From an uncultured Opitutaceae bacterium (GTDB lineage: Bacteria; Verrucomicrobiota; Verrucomicrobiia; Opitutales; Opitutaceae): a DNA stretch of 64,000 bases. The stretch covers positions 1-64,000 of the forward strand of contig CAIOZY010000040.1 in the NCBI GenBank assembly GCA_903862935.1, given 5' to 3'. Below are positions 37,211-44,763 of this stretch, in pieces. The notes below the pieces were generated by a model. That model had not been told where the DNA came from. It ran no database searches and saw only the letters and a program-made list of their open reading frames with translations. Made by a program: the position numbers and the translations under genes. How positions within the stretch are numbered: position 1 is the stretch's first letter; each line of letters starts with the position of its first letter.

Positions 37211-37382
37211 GGCTGGCCGGCGGGGTTGCGGCGTTGAAGGGTAGGTTTTCGAAGTGTTCGATCTGCGGGCGCTTCATGCGGATGGCGCGCCAGCACACCG
37301 TGAGAAAGATGGAGGCGGCCACGACGAAGGCCGCGATCGTGAAGATCGCGGCGGATTCGGCGTAGACCACGCGGGTGAACAT
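37179..37382 (-). CDS. ccoQ: CcoQ-like small cbb3 oxidase subunit
   Basis: This is a 67-residue protein starting ATG 37382, 14 bases after the ccoNO stop. It begins MFTRVVYAESAAIF and has one hydrophobic helix (about residues 10-32) followed by a polar, basic tail. Length, topology and position between ccoNO and ccoP are those of CcoQ/FixQ, which stabilises the oxidase. It lies at the 3' end of a longer frame whose upstream part is a shadow of ccoNO. Confidence 0.8.
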   Translation of the reverse strand: MFTRVVYAESAAIFTIAAFVVAASIFLTVCWRAIRMKRPQIEHFENLPFNAATPPASHESQPAETDR

Positions 37383-37396
37383 GGCGTTTTTTCTTG

Positions 37397-39718
37397 TCAG
37401 TCGGCCAGCTTCGGCGCGGAGCCCGTGGGCTTCACGGCCTCGTACTTTCCGAGGTGCTGCAGGTAGGCGATCAGGGCGATGATCTCGCGGTCGGCGGCGA
37501 CATAGGCGCCCGCCTCCCGCAGGTCCTTGGCGATCACCTTCTGCTGGGCGGAGACCGAGGCGGCGATCTGCGCGTCGGTCCAGGCCGGGTACGGGACCCC
37601 GAGCTGGCGTTGGACGGCGATCTTGCGAGGCAGGGTGCTCGTGTCCAGGGCGTTGGCCAGGAGCCACGGGAAGTTCGGCATGTTGGAGCCGGCCGAGATC
37701 GACCGCGGGTTCTCCATGTGGCGCAGGTGCCACACGTTGGGGTACTTGCCGCCCACGCGGGCCAGGTCAGGGCCATTTCGCTTGGAACCCCACTGGAACG
37801 GATGGTCGTAGATCGACTCGCCCAGGCGAGAGTAGTCGCCGTAGCGCATGACGTCCGGCACGAGGGTGCGGATCATCTGCGAGTGGCACAGGTAGCAGCC
37901 CTCCCTTACGTAGAGGTCGCGGCCAGCCAGCTCGAGCGGGGTGTAGGGGATCTGGCGGCGGTCCTCCACGTTGGCGGCCCTGTTGGTGATGACCGTGGGG
38001 ATGATCTGGATCATGCCGCCGGCCACGACCGCCAGGAAGGTCAGGATCGTGAACGGCATCGAGTTGACGAGCAGCTTGTCGTACCAGTCGCCCCACTTGC
38101 GGCCGCGGGAGCCGAAGTGCGCGTAGGCCATGACCGTGCAGATCATTGCGCCCACAAGGCCCGCGATGCTCACGAAGTCGTGGCCGAACATCCACACGCA
38201 GACAAATCCCACGCCGAATACGGAGAAAAGGACCGGCGGGTTGAAAAACGATCCGACGAGCGACAGTTGCCCGGCATCGGCATGGGCGGGCTCCTCGGAG
38301 ACCTCGATCGACCCGTTTACGGGCTCGGCCCCGCGCACCGTCTTCCACACGTTGAAGGCGAGCATCAGCCAGCCGGTGAGATAAAGCCCGCCGCCGATCA
38401 CGCGCATGAGCATCATCGGCCGGATCGCATTAACCGTGTCCAGGAAGTTGGGATAGGCCAGGATCGTCCCGTTCTCGGCCGTGGCATTGAGCATCAGCCC
38501 CTGCGTGATGCCGCTCGTCCACATGGCGCCGACATAGAGGAGGATGCCGACCAGCCCGACCCAGAAGTGAAGGTTCGCGAGCGACTGGCTGTACAGGGGC
38601 TTGTTCCACAGGCGGGGCAGCAGCCAGTAGATCATGCCGGCGGCCATGAAGCCGTTCCAGCCGAGGGTCCCGGCGTGAACGTGGGCAATGATCCAGTCGG
38701 TGTAGTGGGCGAGGGCGTTGACGGACTTGATCGCCAGCATCGGACCCTCGAAGGTCGACATCCCGTAGAAGGTCACGCCAGCGGCGAAGAACTTGAGCAC
38801 CGGGTCGGCCCGCACGCGGTCCCAGGCGCCGCGCATCGTGAGCAGGCCGTTGAGCATGCCGCCCCAGGATGGGGCCCAGAGCATGAGGGAGAAGGTCATC
38901 CCGAGGGTCTGGAGCCATCCCGGAAGGGCGGTATTGAGCAGGTGGTGGGGGCCCGCCCAGATGTAGACGAAGACCAGCGACCAGAAATGCACGACCGACA
39001 GGCGGTACGAGTACACGGGGCGCTCCGCGGCCTTCGGCACAAAATAGTACATGATCCCGAGGATCGGGGTCGTCAGGAAGAACGCCACGGCGTTGTGCCC
39101 GTACCACCACTGCACCAGGGCATTCTGCACGCCGCCGAAAAGCGAGTAGCTGTGGGTCCAGCTTGTCGGGATGGCCAGGTGGTTGACGATGTAGAGCATC
39201 GCCACGGTGATGATGGTGGCGATGTAGAACCAGATCGCGACATACAGGCTGGGCTCCCGGCGCCGGGCGAGGGTCCAGAAGAAGTTGACCGCGAAAACAA
39301 CCCACATCAGGACGACGGCGACGTTGATCGGCCAGATTAGCTCGGCGTACTCCTGCCCCCGCGTCAGGCCGAAGGGCAGCGTGCACGCCGCCGAGACGAT
39401 GATCGCCTGCCAGCCCCAGAAGTGCAGTGAGGACAGGAAATCGCTCGCCAGCCGGGCCTTCACCAGACGCTGGGTGGAGTAGTAGATCCCCGCGAACATC
39501 ATGTTGCCCACGAGGGCAAAGATGGCCGCATTGGTGTGCAGCGGGCGCAGGTGGCTCCAGGTCAGCCAGGACGTGCTGAAGTTCAGCTGCCAGAAGTTGA
39601 GCTGGGAGGCCACAAGGACGCCGGCTAGCATGCCCACGGCGCCCCAAATGACGCTCGCAAGCAGGAACTGGCGGACGACCCGGTCGTTGAATTCGATCGT
39701 GATCTTTTTGTCCGACAT
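37397..39718 (-). CDS. ccoNO: fused CcoN-CcoO cbb3 oxidase subunits I and II
   Basis: This is a 773-residue fusion. The first part (about residues 1-500) is CcoN with about 12 helices; haem and CuB ligands appear in HLRPLHTNAAIFALVG, WWYGHNAVAFFL, GPHHLLNT and HVHAGTLGWNG. Two extra helices lead to a periplasmic CcoO domain with one haem site, CYLCH, near residue 610. The CcoO segment REGCYLCHSQMIRTLVPDV is canonical. It reduces oxygen with high affinity in the inner membrane. Fused ccoNO genes occur in some lineages, including Verrucomicrobia, so the fusion is unusual but not new. Confidence 0.96.
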   Translation of the reverse strand: MSDKKITIEFNDRVVRQFLLASVIWGAVGMLAGVLVASQLNFWQLNFSTSWLTWSHLRPLHTNAAIFALVGNMMFAGIYYSTQRLVKARLASDFLSSLHFWGWQAIIVSAACTLPFGLTRGQEYAELIWPINVAVVLMWVVFAVNFFWTLARRREPSLYVAIWFYIATIITVAMLYIVNHLAIPTSWTHSYSLFGGVQNALVQWWYGHNAVAFFLTTPILGIMYYFVPKAAERPVYSYRLSVVHFWSLVFVYIWAGPHHLLNTALPGWLQTLGMTFSLMLWAPSWGGMLNGLLTMRGAWDRVRADPVLKFFAAGVTFYGMSTFEGPMLAIKSVNALAHYTDWIIAHVHAGTLGWNGFMAAGMIYWLLPRLWNKPLYSQSLANLHFWVGLVGILLYVGAMWTSGITQGLMLNATAENGTILAYPNFLDTVNAIRPMMLMRVIGGGLYLTGWLMLAFNVWKTVRGAEPVNGSIEVSEEPAHADAGQLSLVGSFFNPPVLFSVFGVGFVCVWMFGHDFVSIAGLVGAMICTVMAYAHFGSRGRKWGDWYDKLLVNSMPFTILTFLAVVAGGMIQIIPTVITNRAANVEDRRQIPYTPLELAGRDLYVREGCYLCHSQMIRTLVPDVMRYGDYSRLGESIYDHPFQWGSKRNGPDLARVGGKYPNVWHLRHMENPRSISAGSNMPNFPWLLANALDTSTLPRKIAVQRQLGVPYPAWTDAQIAASVSAQQKVIAKDLREAGAYVAADREIIALIAYLQHLGKYEAVKPTGSAPKLAD

Positions 39719-39745
39719 GGGGGTAAGGAAAAAACGGGAATCAAC

Positions 39746-39919
39746 TCACCGACCGTCGTGCTCCCGCTTGGCGAGCACGGGCCTCTCCTCGTCCAGCGGG
39801 AGCAGGGAGTCGCGCTCGGCGCTGCTCAGGTTGCCACGGGCGTGCTCGCGCAGGAAGAAGATGACGAAGGTGAAGACCAGGCACAGGCTGATCGTTAGCG
39901 TGAGCGGAATTACGGCCAT
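39746..39919 (-). CDS. ccoS: CcoS-like cbb3 oxidase assembly protein
   Basis: This is a 57-residue protein starting ATG 39919 and stopping TGA 39746-39748. It begins MAVIPLTLTISLCLVFTFVI, a single hydrophobic helix, followed by the polar block SSAERDSLLPLDEERP, which is characteristic of CcoS (cofactor insertion into cbb3 oxidase). It is the first gene of the operon and starts 27 bases before ccoNO. Its upstream region (39920-40044) holds an inverted repeat and candidate regulator motifs. Confidence 0.8.
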   Translation of the reverse strand: MAVIPLTLTISLCLVFTFVIFFLREHARGNLSSAERDSLLPLDEERPVLAKREHDGR

Positions 39920-39964
39920 GGAGGGAAGTAGGATTACGAGGAGAGGCGTTGCAGTTTAGTCACC

Positions 39965-40009
39965 CCTGCACAGTCGGTCTGCGCACGGGTTGCCTAGAAC
40001 TGTGCAGAT
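39965..40009. promoter_or_regulatory. inverted repeat upstream of the cbb3 operon
   Basis: CTGCACAGT (39966-39974) and ACTGTGCAG (39999-40007) form a perfect 9-base inverted repeat with centres 33 bases apart, about three helical turns. A third copy of the core on the minus strand, TGCGCAGA, is at 39978-39985. It lies 46-90 bases before the ccoS start. The core matches the motif seen before other genes of the window (see findings). A regulator site is likely; the protein is unknown. Confidence 0.5.
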
Positions 40010-40044
40010 CTTGTTTGGGGCGCCTAACCTGCGGCCCCGGAAGC

Positions 40045-40713
40045 TCAGTCCAACTGCTGGGTTTCGACCCAGCGCACGGCGTGGCGGACGAGGGCTGTCG
40101 CATCCTTGAGCGCAAGCTTGCCCTTGATGTGGGCGCGGTGCACATCGACCGTCTTGGAGCTCAGGTGCAGCTGAATTGCAATTTCGCGGGTGCTCTTGCC
40201 CTGCCCGATCAGCTGGAACACCTCGAACTCCCGGTCGCTCAGCTTTTCGATCGGCGAGTGGGAGCCGCGGGGCTTCGGGGAAGACAGGCCGTCGAGGATC
40301 CGCTCGGACATCTTCGGACTCACGTAGATGCGCCCTGAAATCACCTCCCGGATGGCCGCGAGGAGGTTCTCCCCACCGGCTTCCTTCATAATGTAACCCC
40401 GGGCGCCGGCCCTGAGCGCCCGCTCAGCGTAGATCACCTCGTCGTGCATCGATACAACCAGAATCGGCAGGTCCGGTCGCGATGCCCTCAGGTCCTTGAT
40501 GAACTCCAGCCCGCTGCGCCCCGGCATGGTGATGTCGCTCAAGACCAGGTCCGGGCGGAACCGGGTCACTTCGGCGGCCGCGGAGACCGGGTCTCCCGCC
40601 TCGCCCCCGACGACCAGGTCGGGCTGCCGGTTGATCAGCTGCGCGAGCCCCGCCCGCATGAACGGGTGGTCGTCCACGATGAGGATCTTCTTCTTTCGGG
40701 ACGAGGCCTTCAT
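40045..40713 (-). CDS. NarL/FixJ-type response regulator
   Basis: This is a 222-residue regulator with a receiver domain (phospho-acceptor D60 in LVLSDITMPG) and a C-terminal LuxR-type HTH (about residues 155-215, LSDREFEVFQLIGQGKS, TVDVHRAHIKGKL). ATG 40713 overlaps the upstream kinase stop in an ATGA, so it is probably the direct partner of the REC-histidine kinase. It is the last gene of a four-gene phosphorelay and lies just upstream of the cbb3 operon on the same strand, which makes control of that operon a reasonable but unproven guess. Confidence 0.93.
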   Translation of the reverse strand: MKASSRKKKILIVDDHPFMRAGLAQLINRQPDLVVGGEAGDPVSAAAEVTRFRPDLVLSDITMPGRSGLEFIKDLRASRPDLPILVVSMHDEVIYAERALRAGARGYIMKEAGGENLLAAIREVISGRIYVSPKMSERILDGLSSPKPRGSHSPIEKLSDREFEVFQLIGQGKSTREIAIQLHLSSKTVDVHRAHIKGKLALKDATALVRHAVRWVETQQLD

Positions 40714-41762
40714 GGGTTTCGCGAAAGCACACAAGCGACGGTGACCCCCTGGCCACGCTTCGAGATGACGGTGAGCTCGGCTCCGATGACGGCCGCCCGG
40801 TGCTTCATCACCTCAAGGCCCAGCCCCCTGCCCTTCGCTCCGGTGATCCCCTTGCCGTCGTCCCAGATCCGCAGCTCCACGCAGGCGTCGGTGTCCGCAA
40901 GCCGGATTGTCACCTGGCTCGCGTTAGAGTGCTTCATCGCGTTGTTAACGGCCTCCTGGGCGATGCGGTAAAGGTGGCCGGCGGCAACACGGCTGGGGAT
41001 GGCGACCGGCGACGGGCAGTCCAGCCGGCACTTGAGGCTCCCCAACGAGTTGACCTGCTCGGCGAGCTCAGCCAGGCCCGCCTGGAGCGCGTCGGGCTCA
41101 TCGCTGACCGGCACGAGCCCCCGGGCGAGAAAGCGGGTCTGGGCAATCGCCTCGCGCAGCATTTTGCCCATCTGGTCGAGCCGCCGGGAGAATTCCGGCT
41201 GCGCGCGGCCGGCGTCCGCCTTGAGTCCCGCGCACAGCAGCTCGATCGCCGTCAGCTGCTGGCCCAGCCCGTCGTGCAGGTCGGAGCCGATCCGGCGGCG
41301 CTCCAGTTCGCCGATCTCAAGCACCTTGGACTCGAGCCTGCGGCTCTCCGCATAGGCCTTCGCAAGGGCCTTCTCCTGGGCAAGGGTGCCCAGAGCCCTG
41401 CGAACAACCGCCGGGAGCAGGTCGAGCATCCCGGAGTCTTTCATCACGTAGTCGAGCGCCCCCTGCTTCATCACGTCGACGGCGACCTTCTCGTCGCCTT
41501 GGCCCGTCACGACGATAAAGGGAACCGGAGATGCCGCCTGGCGGAGCCTGCTCAGGAGCGCCGCCCCTCCCAGATCCCTCATCTTCAAATCGAGCAGCAT
41601 CAGGTCCGGGGTGTGCTCTGCCAGCCACACCAGGGCCGCGGTCCCGGACCCGGCGGTGTCGACGTCGAAGCCGTCGCTGCGAAGAACCTCAGCCATGAGC
41701 ACAAGCAGGCCCACGTCGTCATCGACGACCAGGATCCGTGGGGGCTTGGCGGATCCGGACAT
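40710..41762 (-). CDS. receiver-histidine kinase hybrid (NarX-type kinase core)
   Basis: This is a 350-residue soluble protein. An N-terminal receiver domain (D58 in LMLLDLKM) is followed by a HisKA_3-type dimerisation domain with phospho-His H163 in GSDLHDGLGQQLTAIELL. The C-terminal HATPase has EAVNNAMKHSNAS and DDGKGITG. A kinase whose only input domain is a receiver is set up to be switched by another kinase. It lies between the single-domain regulator and the NarL-type regulator, consistent with a relay kinase. There is no sensor or membrane domain. Confidence 0.9.
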   Translation of the reverse strand: MSGSAKPPRILVVDDDVGLLVLMAEVLRSDGFDVDTAGSGTAALVWLAEHTPDLMLLDLKMRDLGGAALLSRLRQAASPVPFIVVTGQGDEKVAVDVMKQGALDYVMKDSGMLDLLPAVVRRALGTLAQEKALAKAYAESRRLESKVLEIGELERRRIGSDLHDGLGQQLTAIELLCAGLKADAGRAQPEFSRRLDQMGKMLREAIAQTRFLARGLVPVSDEPDALQAGLAELAEQVNSLGSLKCRLDCPSPVAIPSRVAAGHLYRIAQEAVNNAMKHSNASQVTIRLADTDACVELRIWDDGKGITGAKGRGLGLEVMKHRAAVIGAELTVISKRGQGVTVACVLSRNP

Positions 41763-41777
41763 CCTGCGGACCTCCGC

Positions 41778-42221
41778 TCAGTTGGCGTGCACCGGGGGCA
41801 CGATCAGCATGGACATGAACTGGCCCAGGCGCCGGATGGCGTCGGCAAACTTGTCGTAGTCTACCGGCTTCTGGATGTACACGCTGCACCCCAGCTCGTG
41901 GCACCGTGAGACCTCTCTTTGGTCGTCGGTCGTCGTCAGCATGATCACCGGCAGCTTCCTCAGTTCTGGGTCCGCCTTGATCCGGCGCAGGACCTCGACC
42001 CCGTCGACCTTGGGCATGCGGATATCGAGGAGCACCAGGTACATCTGCCCGTCCTGAATGGTCCGACCCGGGCCCTGGCGGAAAAGAAAATCGAGGACCG
42101 CCTGGCCATCGCGAAAATGCTCGACCCGGTTGTTCCAGCCGGCCGCCTCGAGATTCTGCCGGACGAGGATGGCATGCCCCTCGTCGTCGTCGACGATGAG
42201 AACCACGGGGGCCTTATTCAT
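41778..42221 (-). CDS. single-domain response regulator
   Basis: This is a 147-residue stand-alone receiver. Acidic pocket residues are in LIVDDDEGH, the phospho-acceptor is D66 in [13 protein letters not shown], and K is in the [11 protein letters not shown] motif. The Rcp1-like form has no output domain and commonly shuttles phosphate between kinases. Its start lies 8 bases inside the upstream PAS kinase gene. It probably receives phosphate from that kinase and passes it to the REC-kinase 15 bases downstream; this order is inferred from the gene order. Confidence 0.9.
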   Translation of the reverse strand: MNKAPVVLIVDDDEGHAILVRQNLEAAGWNNRVEHFRDGQAVLDFLFRQGPGRTIQDGQMYLVLLDIRMPKVDGVEVLRRIKADPELRKLPVIMLTTTDDQREVSRCHELGCSVYIQKPVDYDKFADAIRRLGQFMSMLIVPPVHAN

Positions 42222-43434
42222 TGAGGTTCAAAGCGGTCGGTTGCGCCACGGGAAGGGAGATCAGGAATGTAGAACCAACCCCAACCCGGCTCTCAACGCA
42301 AATTTTTCCCCCCTGCCGCTCCAGCACGCGCTGGGCTATCGTAAGGCCCAGTCCCTCCCCCGGCGGGGTCCTGTCGGGATCCAGCCGGTGAAAAATCTCA
42401 AAGGCCTTGCTCTGGTGCTCCGGGGCGATGCCTATCCCGTTGTCGGCAATGGAGTAAATGGCCTGACCATCCTCGACGCGCCCCGCGATCGATATCCTCA
42501 AGGACCGGTCCGGGTCGCGGTACTTGACCGCGTTGTCAATCAGGTTGGCAAACACCTGGCTGGTCTGCACGGCGTCGCCGAGACAGGCCGGTAGCGCCCC
42601 GACACTCATCTCCGCCTTCGCCGCATCGAGCTGGAACTCCATCGAGGCGAGGACCCCGGCTACGAGCGAGTTCATCTCGAGCGGCTGGATCACGAAGGCG
42701 ACGCGCCCTAAGCGCGAAAAACGGAGGAGCCCGTTGAGGAGCATCTCCATCTTCATGACGCCCGCCGTTATAAATCTAAGCGCTTGGGGAATAGATACTT
42801 CAACCGGATCATGGAGGACCTCCTGCGGCACCGCCCCCCCCTTGGCATCCGCCGCGGCCGACCGGATCCTCTCGCAGGCACGGGCAAGCTGCTTGCTGAA
42901 CCCCTGCACGTTCACCAGGGGTGAGCGAAGGTCATGCGAGACAGTGTAGACGATCGTCTCAAGCTCCCGGTTCTTCTCAGCTAGGTCGGCGGCAAACTTG
43001 CGCAGCTGCTCCTCGGCGGCCTTTCGCTGGGTGATGTCGGTGCGGATGGCGACGAACTGGACGGGCTTCCCTTGGGCATCGAGCCGGGGATAGATCGTGG
43101 TGTCGACCCAGTACAGGGAGCCGTCCTTGGCCCGGTTGCGAATCTCCCCGTGCCAGGTCCGGCCCGAGCGGATCGTCTCCCACAGCACGCGGAAAAACTC
43201 CGCGGGATGGTGCCCGGAGTTGATGACCCGGTGGTCCCGTCCGATCAACTCCTCCCGGGAGTACTGGGAGACCGCGCAGAACTTGTCGTTTACGTTTGTG
43301 ATACGCCCCTCGGCGTCGGTGACCGCGACGATCGAGTGCTCGTCGAGGGCTGCCTTGATGTCCTGCAGCTCTGCCAACGCCGCCCTCAGGCGCTGCTCGG
43401 CGGGCTCTGGTCCAGATCGTTTGGGTGCTGCCAC
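42214..43434 (-). CDS. PAS-domain sensor histidine kinase
   Basis: This is a soluble kinase of about 406 residues. One PAS domain ([18 protein letters not shown], then [15 protein letters not shown] and a PAC segment, [18 protein letters not shown]) precedes HisKA with [17 protein letters not shown]. HATPase boxes are [21 protein letters not shown] and [12 protein letters not shown]. It belongs to the phytochrome-like, Rcp1-partner kinases without a chromophore domain. The start is uncertain: GTG 43434 or TTG 43473; the added 13 residues do not look domain-like. No Cys pattern in the PAS domain suggests haem or flavin directly. Confidence 0.88.
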   Translation of the reverse strand: MAAPKRSGPEPAEQRLRAALAELQDIKAALDEHSIVAVTDAEGRITNVNDKFCAVSQYSREELIGRDHRVINSGHHPAEFFRVLWETIRSGRTWHGEIRNRAKDGSLYWVDTTIYPRLDAQGKPVQFVAIRTDITQRKAAEEQLRKFAADLAEKNRELETIVYTVSHDLRSPLVNVQGFSKQLARACERIRSAAADAKGGAVPQEVLHDPVEVSIPQALRFITAGVMKMEMLLNGLLRFSRLGRVAFVIQPLEMNSLVAGVLASMEFQLDAAKAEMSVGALPACLGDAVQTSQVFANLIDNAVKYRDPDRSLRISIAGRVEDGQAIYSIADNGIGIAPEHQSKAFEIFHRLDPDRTPPGEGLGLTIAQRVLERQGGKICVESRVGVGSTFLISLPVAQPTALNLNE

Positions 43435-43491
43435 GAGGGCGATGGCGTAGCAGACGGCGGCCCCAGAGCGCAAGGGCGGAGGAGATTATCC

Positions 43492-43506
43492 TAGGGAATT
43501 TCCCTA
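43492..43506. promoter_or_regulatory. palindrome between divergent sensor kinase and PocR-AraC genes
   Basis: TAGGGAA and TTCCCTA form a perfect inverted repeat around one central T. It sits in the roughly 90-130 base divergent region, upstream of both starts, so an operator serving one or both genes is plausible. The binding protein is not known. Confidence 0.4.
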
Positions 43507-43564
43507 CCCAGATATGGTCCGGGCTCCAATTTCCGTAGCCCGCCCCCTCTGCTATGGTCTGCCC

Positions 43565-44533
43565 ATGCAATTGACCACGTCCCACATGCTCTCAGCCCCG
43601 GTCCTGGACCGGGCCGACCAAGACCTGGTCAGCCACCTGCAGAAGTCGGAAATCTTCCGCGACTATCAGAAGGCCTTCGAGGCCGCCACGGGACTCCCCC
43701 TCGCCCTGCGCTCCGCCGGTTCGTTCCAGGCGCCGCTGCACGGCTCCCGGATGGTCAATCCGCTGTGCAGCTTGATGAAGTCTGCCAACAAGACCTGCTC
43801 GGCTTGCCTGCAGCTCCAGCAGCAGGTGGAGAATGCAGCCCAAGACCAGGCAGCGACGATCGAGTGTTTCGCCGGGCTTGCCGACTCGGCCGTGCCGGTG
43901 CGCGTCGGAGAGCGGGTGGCCGCCTACCTGCAGACCGGCCAAGTGCTGCTGCGGCAGCCCTCGGAAGCCCATTTCCGCCAGGTCGAGCGCCAACTCGCCG
44001 CCTTGGGCGACGACCACGACCCCCGCAGCCTGCGGCAGGCGTACTTCAATACCCGGGTGGTTACCCGCCAGCAGTACGAGTCGATCCTGCGCCTGCTGGC
44101 AATCTTCGCCGAGCACCTTGCGGGGCTCAGTAACCAATTGATGGTCAAGACTGCTGCAGCCGAGGAGCCCGCTGTTGCCAGGGCCCGGGCCTTCATCGCC
44201 GAGCGCCAGAGCGAGCCGGTCTCCCTCTCCGAGGTCGCGCGCGCCGTGAACATGAGCGCCTTCTACTTCTGCAAGATTTTCAAGCGGGCGACGGGCCTGA
44301 CCTTCACCGAGTATCTGGCCCGGGTGCGGGTCGAAACCGTCAAGCAGGTTCTCCTCGATCCGCACAAGCGGGTGAGCGAGGCCGCCTACGCCGCCGGCTT
44401 CCAGTCCCTTTCGCAGTTCAACCGCGTCTTCCGCCGGATTACCGGGGAGGCTCCGTCGGAGTACAAGCAGCGCCTGCACGGCACAACTAGCGTCCCGCTG
44501 GGCATCCCGGCGCGCCTGACGTACGCGGCCTGA
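43565..44533 (+). CDS. PocR-domain AraC family regulator (first copy)
   Basis: This is a 322-residue regulator. The N-terminal PocR sensory domain (about residues 20-175) carries Cys 68, 78, 81 and 101 in NPLCSLMKSANKTCSACLQL and IECFAGL. The C-terminal AraC double HTH (about 210-310) has VARAVNMSAFYFCKIFKRA and AYAAGFQSLSQFNRVFRRI. PocR domains are thought to bind small hydrocarbon derivatives, and the Cys set could bind a metal or sense redox; neither is shown here. ATG 43565 is favoured over 43514. It is a paralogue of the gene at 52098-53027, with closely matching Cys-containing and HTH segments. Confidence 0.9.
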   Translation: MQLTTSHMLSAPVLDRADQDLVSHLQKSEIFRDYQKAFEAATGLPLALRSAGSFQAPLHGSRMVNPLCSLMKSANKTCSACLQLQQQVENAAQDQAATIECFAGLADSAVPVRVGERVAAYLQTGQVLLRQPSEAHFRQVERQLAALGDDHDPRSLRQAYFNTRVVTRQQYESILRLLAIFAEHLAGLSNQLMVKTAAAEEPAVARARAFIAERQSEPVSLSEVARAVNMSAFYFCKIFKRATGLTFTEYLARVRVETVKQVLLDPHKRVSEAAYAAGFQSLSQFNRVFRRITGEAPSEYKQRLHGTTSVPLGIPARLTYAA

Positions 44534-44632
44534 ACAGGTTTTTTTCGGCGCGCAAGCTCAGAAAAAATTTTTGCAATTATTTCTGTTCATTTCGCGCGAG
44601 GCAGTGGTAGTGTGCGCGCGGTGAGGACGATT

Positions 44633-44646
44633 TTGATTTTGATCAA
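44633..44646. promoter_or_regulatory. perfect FNR/ANR-type box upstream of nrdJ
   Basis: TTGAT-TTTG-ATCAA matches the FNR consensus (TTGAT, four bases, ATCAA) exactly. Its centre is about 124 bases before the nrdJ start. Induction of an oxygen-independent reductase by an FNR-type factor when oxygen is low would make sense. No fnr-like gene is in the window. Confidence 0.7.
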
Positions 44647-44656
44647 TCGCGGAGCG

Positions 44657-44728
44657 AGCCTGCAGGCGAAAACCTGCGCAGGCTTGCCCACCCTCGCGGC
44701 GGCCTGAGCGCCGCGAGAAAAAGCGAGG
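44657..44728 (+). other. structured leader candidate upstream of nrdJ
   Basis: Two hairpins are readable. The first pairs AGCCTGCAGG (44657-44666) with CCTG and CAGGCT (44673-44684), with a two-base bulge and a CGAAAA loop. The second pairs CTCGCGGCG (44693-44701) with CGCCGCGAG (44709-44717) and is followed by AAAAAGCG. CCTCGC at 44692-44697 could instead pair with GCGAGG at 44723-44728. The elements of a cobalamin riboswitch were looked for and not found. It may be attenuator-like or simply 5' UTR structure; if transcription starts near 44681 only the second hairpin is in the RNA. Confidence 0.35.
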
Positions 44729-44763
44729 CGATCTCTACCCCTTCTCGGCAAAATTCTTTTTTC

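Noticed and set aside
37394-39340. Plus-strand open frame of 648 codons opposite ccoNO
   Set aside because: It is the antisense of a canonical oxidase gene; the translated product has shadow composition and no motif.
44534-44763. Cobalamin riboswitch before the B12-dependent reductase
   Set aside because: The region was read for the conserved B12-box (GCCACTG-like) and the core elements; none is present.
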